From Planctomycetota bacterium (GTDB lineage Bacteria > Planctomycetota > GCA-002687715 > DRQF01), in contig WFTN01000098.1 of the NCBI GenBank assembly GCA_015485455.1, positions 1 to 11,007 of the forward strand: a stretch of 11,007 nucleotides of DNA, written 5' to 3'. Both the position numbers and the translations under genes were made by a program. Under the pieces are notes generated by a model. That model did no database searches and was not told the DNA's origin. It saw only the letters and a program-made list of their open reading frames with translations. Below, one piece after another: positions 1-6,230 of this stretch; position 1 is the first letter of the stretch; each line of letters starts with the position of its first letter.

Positions 1-1846
1 TGATCAAGGAGTTGCCGTTGACCCGAGGAATCTCCTCCAGGCTACCACCATGCGCAACCTGAATCATCGCGCCAGATACAGGCTGCCCATCCCCGTCGAT
101 CAACTTCACTTTGATGGTTGCCCCCATGGAGACGACAAAGTCGACATGCGCCTGTGTCTCCCCTGGGCTGAGCGTCCGCACCTTCTGGGCCATGGCGTAG
201 TCAACATGACGAACCACAAAGTACACCTTTTGGCCCGTGGGTATTCCCTGGAGGTGAAACTTCCCGTCGGCGTCAGAAATCGCCACGGGAGGAGTCTGCA
301 CTCTCATGGCCGACTCTTGTTTCCCCGGCCTTGTGAAACTGACCCGGGCTCCGGAGACACAATTTCCCTGGGTATCTCGGACCACTCCTTCAACGGAGGC
401 TGAACGGGAAACCAGCACCTGGTTATTCCTCGAATTGTCGTCATGAAAGTTGAATTCAACGACGGAATGGCCAGTTCCTCCAAGGCCCAGTTCGGCCAGT
501 TGCCATTCTTGCGAGCGAATCGAGATCCGCATCTTGGAGGAAGGGAGGGCGATCAAATTAAACGCGCCGTTCTCGTCCGTGACTGCTGTCTGAGAGCGAA
601 CAAGCAGCAAATCATGTTCGTAGATTCCAAGTGGCGCCACATGCACCTCAACCCCTTCAACCGGTCGCCCGCTATCAGCTTCCACAACACGCCCAAACCC
701 GGTCTTCGACTTGAAAACTGAAATTGTCAGGTCTTCATTTTGGTCCGGCGAGAAACGTAAGATACGTGTTGGTAGTCCAGCGTTGACTCTATCTCCCGCC
801 AAAGTCCAGGTCTTTGAGAGCATCAAGAGCTGGACCATGTGTGTCGAAGGAACGTGAGTCAGGGTGGCGCGCCCGTTTTCATCCGTCACCCCTTTGGCTG
901 TCCAGGTGCCAAAGAGGGATTTCATCTTGAAGGGCATGTGGGGCAATCGATTCGCGGTTGCCACATCCTTAAACTGAATGCTGACTTGCCTTCCAGGTTC
1001 GAGCCGGAGAACGATACGACCGGCATTGTCTCGGGGTAACTTACCAATATCCTTGAAGGTCAAACGGGAGAATCTTGGGTGTTCCAGACGGACGACGACT
1101 ACGGCCGGAGCATTCTGGCTATGGGCAGAACTCGGAAACTTCGCAACCTGAAAAGTTCCCTCCGAATCACTGGTTAGACAAAACTCGATGTATTGAGGGA
1201 TTTGCTCCCAATCCTGCCGCGTGCTCAACTGAATACGCACCGGAACAAAAGGGACTGGTAGCCCTTTCTCGTCAAGGACAATGCAGGTATCTATCCCCAG
1301 TGGTTCAAGCACCAAATTGATTGCAACACCAAGAGAGTCCCCAGGCTGAACCACGATTTCTTGACGCTGAGGGCGAAACCCGAAAGCGTAAGCGAAGCAC
1401 TCGAATGTCCCACCACCTTCGACTTCAAAGGAAAATGAACCATCCGCTGCGGATATTGTCCGCATGAGGAGATTGCCATCTTCTTCATCTCCTAAATCAT
1501 CGAGGGAAACAGGGAGACAAAGACCGTCCACGATCGGCCGCAAAAGGAGGATCACGTTGGGAACCGGGGTCCGATCGGCCTCCAAGACCTTTCCTTGAAG
1601 GCGCAGGAGATCATCTTGATCTTGGGAAGCGTCACTCCTTGCCAACATCTTTCCGGGGCCATCGGCCACCTGGTCCGTTTCAAGTGGGCCCCGTTGTTGG
1701 TCATGTCGGCGAGGTGATTCGGAAGGAGCAGGGATCTTCATGGCATCAGATTCGAGCTCCATCGAAGAGCTTTGCCAATCCAACTGAGTCCAGAGACCGC
1801 CCACCAGACACAAGACGAAAACCACTGATATTGCTGTCTTCTTCAT
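1..1846 (-). CDS. Membrane-anchored protein with carboxypeptidase-regulatory-like repeats; C-terminal part of a sigma-factor fusion frame (incomplete at window edge)
   Basis: The frame is open for 615 codons from ATG 1846 to base 1 with no stop, so the 3' end lies outside the window. A short basic start (MKK) is followed by a hydrophobic stretch at about residues 4-20, which would act as a membrane anchor or uncleaved signal. A polar linker follows to about residue 80. The rest is beta-rich repeats of about 90-100 residues of the carboxypeptidase-regulatory-like (CarboxypepD_reg) type. Units begin near residues 83, 187, 288, 382, 482 and 577, recognisable by G-x-V-x-D-x-x-G-x-P-V-x-x-A/V-x-V openings and D-x-x-G-x-F turns (for example TDENG at 321 and 423, SDADG at 524). 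GGAG at 1858-1855 lies 8 bases before this ATG and supports it as a usable start. However, the frame continues upstream without a stop through sigma region 4 to the TAG at 2188, so it may instead be residues 214 onward of a fused regulator. Role unknown; probably a surface or periplasmic binding or sensing part. Confidence 0.8.
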   Translation of the reverse strand, partial: MKKTAISVVFVLCLVGGLWTQLDWQSSSMELESDAMKIPAPSESPRRHDQQRGPLETDQVADGPGKMLARSDASQDQDDLLRLQGKVLEADRTPVPNVILLLRPIVDGLCLPVSLDDLGDEEDGNLLMRTISAADGSFSFEVEGGGTFECFAYAFGFRPQRQEIVVQPGDSLGVAINLVLEPLGIDTCIVLDEKGLPVPFVPVRIQLSTRQDWEQIPQYIEFCLTSDSEGTFQVAKFPSSAHSQNAPAVVVVRLEHPRFSRLTFKDIGKLPRDNAGRIVLRLEPGRQVSIQFKDVATANRLPHMPFKMKSLFGTWTAKGVTDENGRATLTHVPSTHMVQLLMLSKTWTLAGDRVNAGLPTRILRFSPDQNEDLTISVFKSKTGFGRVVEADSGRPVEGVEVHVAPLGIYEHDLLLVRSQTAVTDENGAFNLIALPSSKMRISIRSQEWQLAELGLGGTGHSVVEFNFHDDNSRNNQVLVSRSASVEGVVRDTQGNCVSGARVSFTRPGKQESAMRVQTPPVAISDADGKFHLQGIPTGQKVYFVVRHVDYAMAQKVRTLSPGETQAHVDFVVSMGATIKVKLIDGDGQPVSGAMIQVAHGGSLEEIPRVNGNSLI

Positions 1847-2185
1847 GAGCAAAACTCCGCACAAGAATTGAATGACCCCTTGGGACACGGCGAGCTTCGG
1901 CCCGTGAGTCACAACTGGAGAGCCATGGAATTGAGTTGATAGGCCAACGAGCCCAGCCAAGGAAGCTGTCCAGGCACGGCGAGAGCCAGACGACTTCTCG
2001 TCCATGGCGGCTCGCAGCAGAGCCAGCCCACGTGCGATTCGGCTAGGCACCGTCGATGAAGGAATTCCCGCTTGTTTAGCGATCGCCTGAGGAGCCAACT
2101 CCGACAAGAATCGCAACACGATGACGGTTTGGTAAGGTTCCTTCAGCTCTTGAAGGGCCTCGCTCAGTTGACTGTGAACTTGAAG
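1847..2185 (-). pseudogene. Sigma-70 region 4 (ECF type) plus linker, cut off from region 2 by an in-frame TAG
   Basis: This is the direct in-frame continuation of the sigma region 2 ORF after the TAG at 2188-2186, and it runs without a stop into the ATG at 1846. Numbering from ATG 2485, residues 107-162 read as ECF sigma region 4: a leading helix (QLSEALQEL), then EPYQTVIVLRF, then the helix-turn-helix with AKQAGIPSSTV at 136-146 and the trailing helix RIARGLALLR at 149-158. The position after STV, normally Arg or Lys, is Pro147 (codon CCT at 2047-2045), which is unfavourable in a DNA-recognition helix. A linker of about 50 residues then leads into a hydrophobic stretch that joins the membrane anchor of the next part. 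No good start codon with a Shine-Dalgarno sequence is seen between the TAG and region 4. It is therefore probably not translated alone, unless the TAG is read through or is a sequence error. Confidence 0.72.
1855..1858 (-). promoter_or_regulatory. Shine-Dalgarno sequence (GGAG) before internal start ATG 1846
   Basis: On the minus strand GGAG is followed by an 8-base spacer and ATG, a normal distance. It lies inside the sigma-fusion frame, so it could let ribosomes start the membrane-anchored repeat protein without making the sigma part. The motif is short and could be chance. Confidence 0.45.
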
Positions 2186-2485
2186 CTAAGCAAGAATCTG
2201 CTCCGGCGTATTCACCGTCGACACGACATCCTCTGCCATCGGTTCCAAGATATTGCTCGATTTCTTTCGAGCATCTCCGCGAATCAGATTCAGAGTCACG
2301 GTTCTGCACCATGACCTCCACGCATGAATGGGAGTTCCGGACGCTTGAAGAGCCTTGAGCCACACACGCTGCTCTATGTCTGCAGCCCGGTCTGCGTCAC
2401 ACACCAAGGAGCGAACCAAACCTCTCAAGTCTCGGCAACGCTTGACGAGTTCCTCTTGATCAAAGTTGTTCACCGGATTCTTCAT
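2186..2485 (-). CDS. ECF-type RNA polymerase sigma factor, N-terminal region 2 part, ending at a premature TAG
   Basis: The 99 residues match sigma-70 region 2 as found in ECF sigma factors. A helix at about 11-28 (EELVKRCRDLRGLVRSLV) is followed by an acidic stretch (DADRAADIEQRVWLKAL, 30-46) that corresponds to the core-polymerase-binding region 2.2. Then comes the region 2.3/2.4 promoter-melting and -10 recognition part (AWRSWCRTVTLNLIRGDARK, about 55-74). A complete ECF sigma needs region 4 as well. Here TAG (2188-2186) follows residue 99, and region 4 lies beyond it in the same frame. The stop takes a place where related proteins, as I recall them, usually have Arg or Gln; CAG to TAG is one transition. 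ATG 2485 is chosen because it gives the expected short N-terminus and no other start is found upstream in frame; no clear Shine-Dalgarno sequence precedes it. Alone, this fragment is unlikely to direct transcription. Confidence 0.82.
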   Translation of the reverse strand: MKNPVNNFDQEELVKRCRDLRGLVRSLVCDADRAADIEQRVWLKALQASGTPIHAWRSWCRTVTLNLIRGDARKKSSNILEPMAEDVVSTVNTPEQILA

Positions 2486-2631
2486 ATGGAGATGATGGCC
2501 ACCATGACGCCCCGTCCCCAGAATAATTGAGTTTTCTTCAGATTTGTTGCGAGATCACCCACGAGCAACACCAAGAACACAATCAGCCACAGCGGACTTA
2601 AGCCGTATTCACGGCCTTGATAGAGGATCAA
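2482..2631 (-). other. Possible small membrane-protein ORF (49 codons, TTG start) overlapping the sigma start by ATGA
   Basis: In the gap between the deacetylase and the sigma gene one minus-strand frame is open from a TAG inside the deacetylase end to a TGA that overlaps the sigma ATG as ATGA. From the first TTG (2631) it would encode 49 residues with a strongly hydrophobic middle (LWLIVFLVLLVG, residues 14-25) and a hydrophobic tail (VMVAIISI). The overlap would suit translational coupling. Against it: there is no ATG or GTG start before the hydrophobic part, no well-spaced Shine-Dalgarno sequence, part of it overlaps two hairpins, and an open frame this short is not rare by chance. No family recognised. 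Confidence 0.2.
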
Positions 2632-2632
2632 G
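2600..2632 (-). repeat. Two adjacent small hairpins downstream of the deacetylase gene
   Basis: Read on the minus strand after the deacetylase stop, CTTGAT-CCTCT-ATCAAG (2632-2616) can form a 6 bp stem. It is followed immediately by GCCGT-GAAT-ACGGC (2615-2602), a perfect 5 bp stem that extends to 7 bp with one G-U pair (2617-2600). The two extended stems share two bases. No T-run follows, so this is not a canonical intrinsic terminator. It could be a weak terminator, a processing site or an RNA-stability element. Confidence 0.35.
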
Positions 2633-2656
2633 AGAAATAAAGAACAGCTCCGAAGC

Positions 2657-3625
2657 CTATCGCAGGGGTTCGGAGGCTAAGGCAGCGTGGATGTGATAGA
2701 TCGATTTGTAAGGCCAAATGCCGGTGATCTCTTCTGAAATAGCCGCTCGCTTCAGCCGATAGCGCAAGAAGTCTGGGTGGAGATTGGCACCACAAGTCAT
2801 ACTCACAGCACAGTCGTATCCACCACTTTTTGCCCTGGCGAGGCAGCGCTCATCATTGTCCCCATTGGGGTAGCAAAACGATGTGACTTGATGGCCGATA
2901 AGAGCCTCCAAGTGAGGTTTGCTGGCAATGATTTCACGGTCCAAAGCCGCTTCATCCAAGGTCGGCAGTATTGGATGAGTCCAAGAATGACAGCCAACTT
3001 CAAAACCTGCTTTTAGAAGAGACTTAGCCTGGTCAGGCGTCATCATCATCTGCCGAGCCTCTTCGTCATCCGCTTTGACCTGGTGTTCCCCTTGTAGTTT
3101 CTTCACCAATGCGTGAGTGTCGGCGTCAAAGTGTTTCTTCATCTCTCGGGTACATTGCCAAAAAACGTCAAAACGAGCCTCCAACCCTTCTGGGATCTCA
3201 AATGACAAAGTCGTGCCTTTCATATCGAATGTAAGGGGACCACTCTTCATGCGATAAATGAGTCGCCCAAGCTCTTCGTACCAGGGCAAGATGCCATCTT
3301 CGAGAGCATTGACGATCACGTAGCTTGTACCCACAAGCCCCTCGTCAACCATGATCGGCATGACGCAGTTAGCTGTGTCGGCATAACCATCATCAAAAAT
3401 AAATGCCACCATCGGGCGCTTGATGGCTTCGCCGTCAGCCAACTTCTTCACGCCGTCTGAGATAGTCACAACGTCATAGCGCTGGCGCACCAATCGGCAT
3501 AGTCTTCGAAAACGCTTGGGGAAGTCTGGCGAAATCGTCGGCTGAGAGAAGGTCGGGGTGATGTTGTGAAAGCCGAGGATAGCCAAAGACCCTGCTGGCG
3601 CTTTTTTGAACAAAGGGTGCATCAC
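2657..3625 (-). CDS. Polysaccharide deacetylase family protein (NodB/CE4 fold)
   Basis: This protein of about 322 residues has the motifs of carbohydrate esterase family 4, metal-dependent hydrolases that remove N- or O-acetyl groups from polysaccharides. Motif 1 is FIFDDG at 75-80, with Asp78 the likely catalytic base and Asp79 a metal ligand. Motif 2 is HSWTHP at 213-218, giving the metal ligands His213 and His217. Motif 3 is FCYPNG at 250-255. About 130 residues separate motifs 1 and 2, longer than in minimal NodB domains; the insert contains ILPWYEELGRLIYR (112-125) and a charged helical part. This resembles deacetylases of exopolysaccharide gene clusters. No signal peptide or membrane segment is evident, so the protein is probably cytoplasmic. 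GTG 3625 and ATG 3622 are both possible starts, preceded by GGGG at 3633-3630. It follows the CPBP gene by 91 bases on the same strand. The substrate cannot be told. Confidence 0.92.
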   Translation of the reverse strand: MMHPLFKKAPAGSLAILGFHNITPTFSQPTISPDFPKRFRRLCRLVRQRYDVVTISDGVKKLADGEAIKRPMVAFIFDDGYADTANCVMPIMVDEGLVGTSYVIVNALEDGILPWYEELGRLIYRMKSGPLTFDMKGTTLSFEIPEGLEARFDVFWQCTREMKKHFDADTHALVKKLQGEHQVKADDEEARQMMMTPDQAKSLLKAGFEVGCHSWTHPILPTLDEAALDREIIASKPHLEALIGHQVTSFCYPNGDNDERCLARAKSGGYDCAVSMTCGANLHPDFLRYRLKRAAISEEITGIWPYKSIYHIHAALASEPLR

Positions 3626-3688
3626 CTAACCCCGTCTACTTTCCGACCCGATGGACGTTCCTGCGTCTTGGTAAGCTGCTTGACTCAT
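3626..3688 (-). other. Possible 20-codon leader ORF abutting the deacetylase start
   Basis: Between the CPBP stop and the deacetylase, ATG 3688 opens a 20-codon frame (MSQAAYQDAG...) that ends in TAG at 3628-3626, directly against the deacetylase GTG 3625 and ATG 3622 and in the same frame. A purine-rich AAGGGGA lies 6 bases before ATG 3688, a credible ribosome site. It may be a leader peptide that brings ribosomes to the deacetylase start, or the remains of a longer N-terminus cut by the TAG. It is short enough to be chance, and no family is recognised. Confidence 0.25.
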
Positions 3689-3716
3689 GAGCCGTCCCCT
3701 TGAATTTTGATCGTCC

Positions 3717-4436
3717 TCAATTGGACGTGGCTAAAAGATCCATCGTGAGAGCAACGGCATAGTGTAGCACTATCCCCCCGTAGAAAGAACGCGTCTTCAG
3801 CGCCATGTAACCCAAGATGATCCCTGCGAAAATGGCCCCAAAGGCTTCTGGCATGGGCTTGTGCAGATGAATCATGGCATAAGGGATCGTCATCACAAAG
3901 ATGCTGTGAAGACCAAATCGACGTTCCAAAGTGAACACCATGAACCCGCGAAAGAACATCTCTAAACCGCAAAACTGCAAGAAGTAGAAGACCTGCCAGC
4001 GCCAGAACCAAAGGCCACGGTCTTTAGCGAGTTGGGCAAATGGGTAGGTTTTTTGAAACACGGGGTCTTTCGATGCGAGCCAAATCAATGGGGCCATGAA
4101 AGCGAAGAAAAGCAAATAGACCCCTATGTGCTTCAAGAAGCCCTTAGCGTTAAACCCAAATTCACTGGGTTTCATCTTGAGGACCACGGTTGCCACCAAG
4201 AATGGCAAAACACCGAACAGGACAAAGGTCGTAAGGGCCCAAGCCGCTTGGCCAACGAACTGAAGCTCAAGAAAATTGCTCGCCATATTGCGGACAAATT
4301 CCATTTGAATCCAGTAGTTAGACTTACCCTTGAACTGCAAAGTCAGCAAAACAAAAACCGCTGTCAACAGGGCCACCGTTGTTCGTTTGTCTAACGAACG
4401 GACATCGGCGATAATGTCGCGGCTAAGCTTCCTCAC
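3717..4436 (-). CDS. CPBP-family (Abi/CAAX protease-like) intramembrane protein
   Basis: This is a 239-residue multi-pass membrane protein with hydrophobic segments at about 21-34, 64-86, 103-121, 148-158, 177-191 and 199-212. The C-terminal half carries the CPBP signature. The first motif is GLEMFFRGF at 157-165, with Glu159 and Arg163 as the E-x3-R core. A His follows at 190 (IPYAMIH), and a third motif has His225 and Asp233. The family includes CAAX prenyl proteases and bacteriocin-processing or immunity proteins, thought to be intramembrane metalloproteases. Here the classic EExxxR has Leu158 in place of the first Glu, and Tyr186 replaces the usual Phe of FxxxH; many bacterial members have such ELFFRG-like forms. 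The start is GTG 4436, which overlaps the proS stop as GTGA, so translation is probably coupled to proS. The substrate is unknown, and being next to proS does not reveal it. Confidence 0.85.
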   Translation of the reverse strand: MRKLSRDIIADVRSLDKRTTVALLTAVFVLLTLQFKGKSNYWIQMEFVRNMASNFLELQFVGQAAWALTTFVLFGVLPFLVATVVLKMKPSEFGFNAKGFLKHIGVYLLFFAFMAPLIWLASKDPVFQKTYPFAQLAKDRGLWFWRWQVFYFLQFCGLEMFFRGFMVFTLERRFGLHSIFVMTIPYAMIHLHKPMPEAFGAIFAGIILGYMALKTRSFYGGIVLHYAVALTMDLLATSN

Positions 4437-6157
4437 TCACTGACCCTTGACTCCATCCAGGCTGAGATTTCATCCAGCCCAATGTCGGCAGTCTCTCCGG
4501 TGCGGCGACACTTGATCTCAACCTTGCCCTCCTTGAAACCCCGGCCAAAGAGAATGCGAAAAGGAATTCCCATGAGCTCAGCGTCCTTCAACCTTGCTCC
4601 CAAACCGATGGGACGATCATCAAGCAAGACATCCTGCCCCTCTTCCATCAATTGAGAGTAGAGTGTTTCACAGGCGGCAATTCCATCACTGTCCTTCTTG
4701 CCAGCAACAGTAAGAACGACGTGGAATGGAGCAATAGCATGGGGCCAAACGATACCGTCCCCATCATGGTTTTGCTCAACAGCGGCAGCAGCAATGCGCG
4801 TCGAACCGATGCCATAGCAACCCATGAGCGCCGCATGTTGTTTGCCATCTTTGCCCATGAATTTCAGGCCCATGGACTGGGAATACTTGTCTCCCAGTTT
4901 GAATATGTGCCCAACCTCGATGCCTCGCACCACGGTCAGTTCTTTAGTTTGGTCGAGGACACAACGATCACCAGGCTCGGCAGTCATCAAGTCTAAGTAT
5001 TCCGGCGTTTCACAATCACGACCGATATTGACATCCAAAAGGTGGTAGTCGGTCTCATTGCAACCGCAGAGTACATTCGTCATGCCCTTTGTCGATTCAT
5101 CAGCCAAGACCAAGACTTCTTCAGCCAGCCCCACAGGCCCAGCAAATCCTGGCTCTGCGCCGGTCACCCGCCGGACGGTTTCATCATCTGCCAGATGCAA
5201 GGCCAAACAATCCAAGCGATTCTCTAGCTTCACTTCGTTGATTTGCCTATCGCCCCGCATCAAAACCGCCACAACTTTTTCATCTTCGGCGAAGACCGCT
5301 TTATAGATAACCGTCTTCACCATGCGCGATGCGGGCAGGTCGAAGAACTCGCACAATTGCTCCACACTCTTGATTTCGGGAGTCGCTTCCTTGCGCATCT
5401 CTTTGGGCTCGCCACCATCAGGGGCATCCGGAATAATGCAAACAGCTTTTTCAACATTGGCCCCATAGCCTGCTTCTTCACAGAGCATGAGAGCATCTTC
5501 ACCAGCCTCAGCCGTGACCATGAATTCCTGAGACCCGCTACCGCCGATAGCGCCGCTATCCGCATCGACAACGACATAGCGTAGACCGAGTCTCTTGAAA
5601 ATACGGTGGTAGGCCGCCTTCATGGTTTCATAAGACTTGTCCAGGCCTTCTTGGTCGGCGTCGAACGAATAAGCGTCTTTCATCATGAATTCCCGCCCAC
5701 GCATGAGGCCAAACCGTGGCCTGATTTCATCGCGGAACTTCATCTGTTGTTGATAGAGGATGACCGGGAGGTCCTTGTGGGACGAAACACTCCGGCGCAC
5801 TAAGTCTGTCACCACTTCTTCATGTGTCGGCCCAAGAGCTAGCTCACCACCCTTGCGATCCTTCAAGTTGAAGAGAATGTTAGCTTTGAGATAGCCATCC
5901 AACCTGCCACTCTCTTTCCACAAAGAAAAGGGCTGCAAGATGGGCATCATGATCTCTTGTGCACCTGAACGATCCATCTCTTCGCAGATGATGTTCATGA
6001 CCTTCTTGACCACCCGCCACAACAAAGGTGTCAGTGTGTAGATGCCCGCCCCCGTCTTGACGAGATAACCCGCACGGGCCATGAGCTTATGGCTGATAAT
6101 TTCCGCGTCTGCGGGGTCATCGTAATAGGTCTTGAAAAAGAGCTGTGTAGAACGCAC
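4433..6157 (-). CDS. proS: Prolyl-tRNA synthetase, bacterial type with INS editing domain
   Basis: This class II aminoacyl-tRNA synthetase charges tRNA-Pro with proline in the cytoplasm. Its 574 residues match the usual bacterial-type length of about 570. The N-terminus (STQLFFKTYYDDPADAEIIS) is typical. GPTHEEV lies at 109-115; motif 2 at about 141-165 contains FRDEIRPRFGLMRGREFMMK; motif 3 at 446-462 has GCYGIGSTR. The INS domain, which hydrolyses mischarged Ala-tRNA-Pro, spans about 224-407. Lys281 in its MVKTVIYKA stretch probably corresponds to the essential E. coli INS lysine (Lys279). The anticodon-binding domain runs from about 474 to the end. The start is GTG 6157, chosen because GGGAG lies 7 bases upstream and the next ATG would remove conserved sequence. 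The stop overlaps the CPBP start by four bases. Nothing is missing, so this should be the working housekeeping copy. Confidence 0.98.
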   Translation of the reverse strand: MRSTQLFFKTYYDDPADAEIISHKLMARAGYLVKTGAGIYTLTPLLWRVVKKVMNIICEEMDRSGAQEIMMPILQPFSLWKESGRLDGYLKANILFNLKDRKGGELALGPTHEEVVTDLVRRSVSSHKDLPVILYQQQMKFRDEIRPRFGLMRGREFMMKDAYSFDADQEGLDKSYETMKAAYHRIFKRLGLRYVVVDADSGAIGGSGSQEFMVTAEAGEDALMLCEEAGYGANVEKAVCIIPDAPDGGEPKEMRKEATPEIKSVEQLCEFFDLPASRMVKTVIYKAVFAEDEKVVAVLMRGDRQINEVKLENRLDCLALHLADDETVRRVTGAEPGFAGPVGLAEEVLVLADESTKGMTNVLCGCNETDYHLLDVNIGRDCETPEYLDLMTAEPGDRCVLDQTKELTVVRGIEVGHIFKLGDKYSQSMGLKFMGKDGKQHAALMGCYGIGSTRIAAAAVEQNHDGDGIVWPHAIAPFHVVLTVAGKKDSDGIAACETLYSQLMEEGQDVLLDDRPIGLGARLKDAELMGIPFRILFGRGFKEGKVEIKCRRTGETADIGLDEISAWMESRVSE

Positions 6158-6164
6158 CGGGTGT

Positions 6165-6169
6165 CTCCC
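6165..6169 (-). promoter_or_regulatory. Shine-Dalgarno sequence for proS (GGGAG)
   Basis: GGGAG stands 7 bases before GTG 6157 and settles the choice of this non-ATG start for proS. Confidence 0.7.
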
Positions 6170-6199
6170 AAAAAGTCGTTTGCTTGAAAAAGGTATCGA

Positions 6200-6229
6200 C
6201 CCTGACCTCGCCCATCAACCAAGGCAGGG
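6200..6229 (-). terminator. Weak hairpin after the kinase stop; possible terminator or attenuator before proS
   Basis: Directly after the kinase TAG, CCCTGCCT (6229-6222) can pair with AGG-t-CAGGG (6208-6200) with one bulged base and a 13-base loop. Five T residues follow at 6191-6187, eight bases beyond the stem. The T-run is too distant and the loop too large for a textbook intrinsic terminator, so this is a low-confidence call. If real, it would reduce transcription from the kinase gene into proS. Confidence 0.2.
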
Positions 6230-6230
6230 G

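Noticed and set aside
50..1320. Plus-strand ORFs of 66-117 codons across the left end
   Set aside because: They are opposite the continuous 615-codon minus-strand repeat protein and show no protein-like features.
1291..1488. Minus-strand 65-codon ORF starting MKKMAISSCGQ
   Set aside because: It is in another frame of the same strand as the repeat protein, whose frame runs through with clear repeat motifs.
2076..2363. Minus-strand ORF of 95 codons overlapping the sigma gene, first suspected to be a frameshifted sigma region 4
   Set aside because: Region 4 continues in the same frame as region 2 after the TAG; this other frame gives a Ser/Arg-rich sequence without sigma motifs.
2186..2659. 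Genome-wide reassignment of TAG as a sense codon
   Set aside because: TAG also ends the kinase and deacetylase genes at natural C-termini, with only short, non-homologous extensions beyond; a single gene-specific event is simpler.
6187..6218. TTGATG and TACCTT with a 17-base spacer upstream of proS as a promoter
   Set aside because: The match to the consensus is too poor, and the extent of the operon is unknown.
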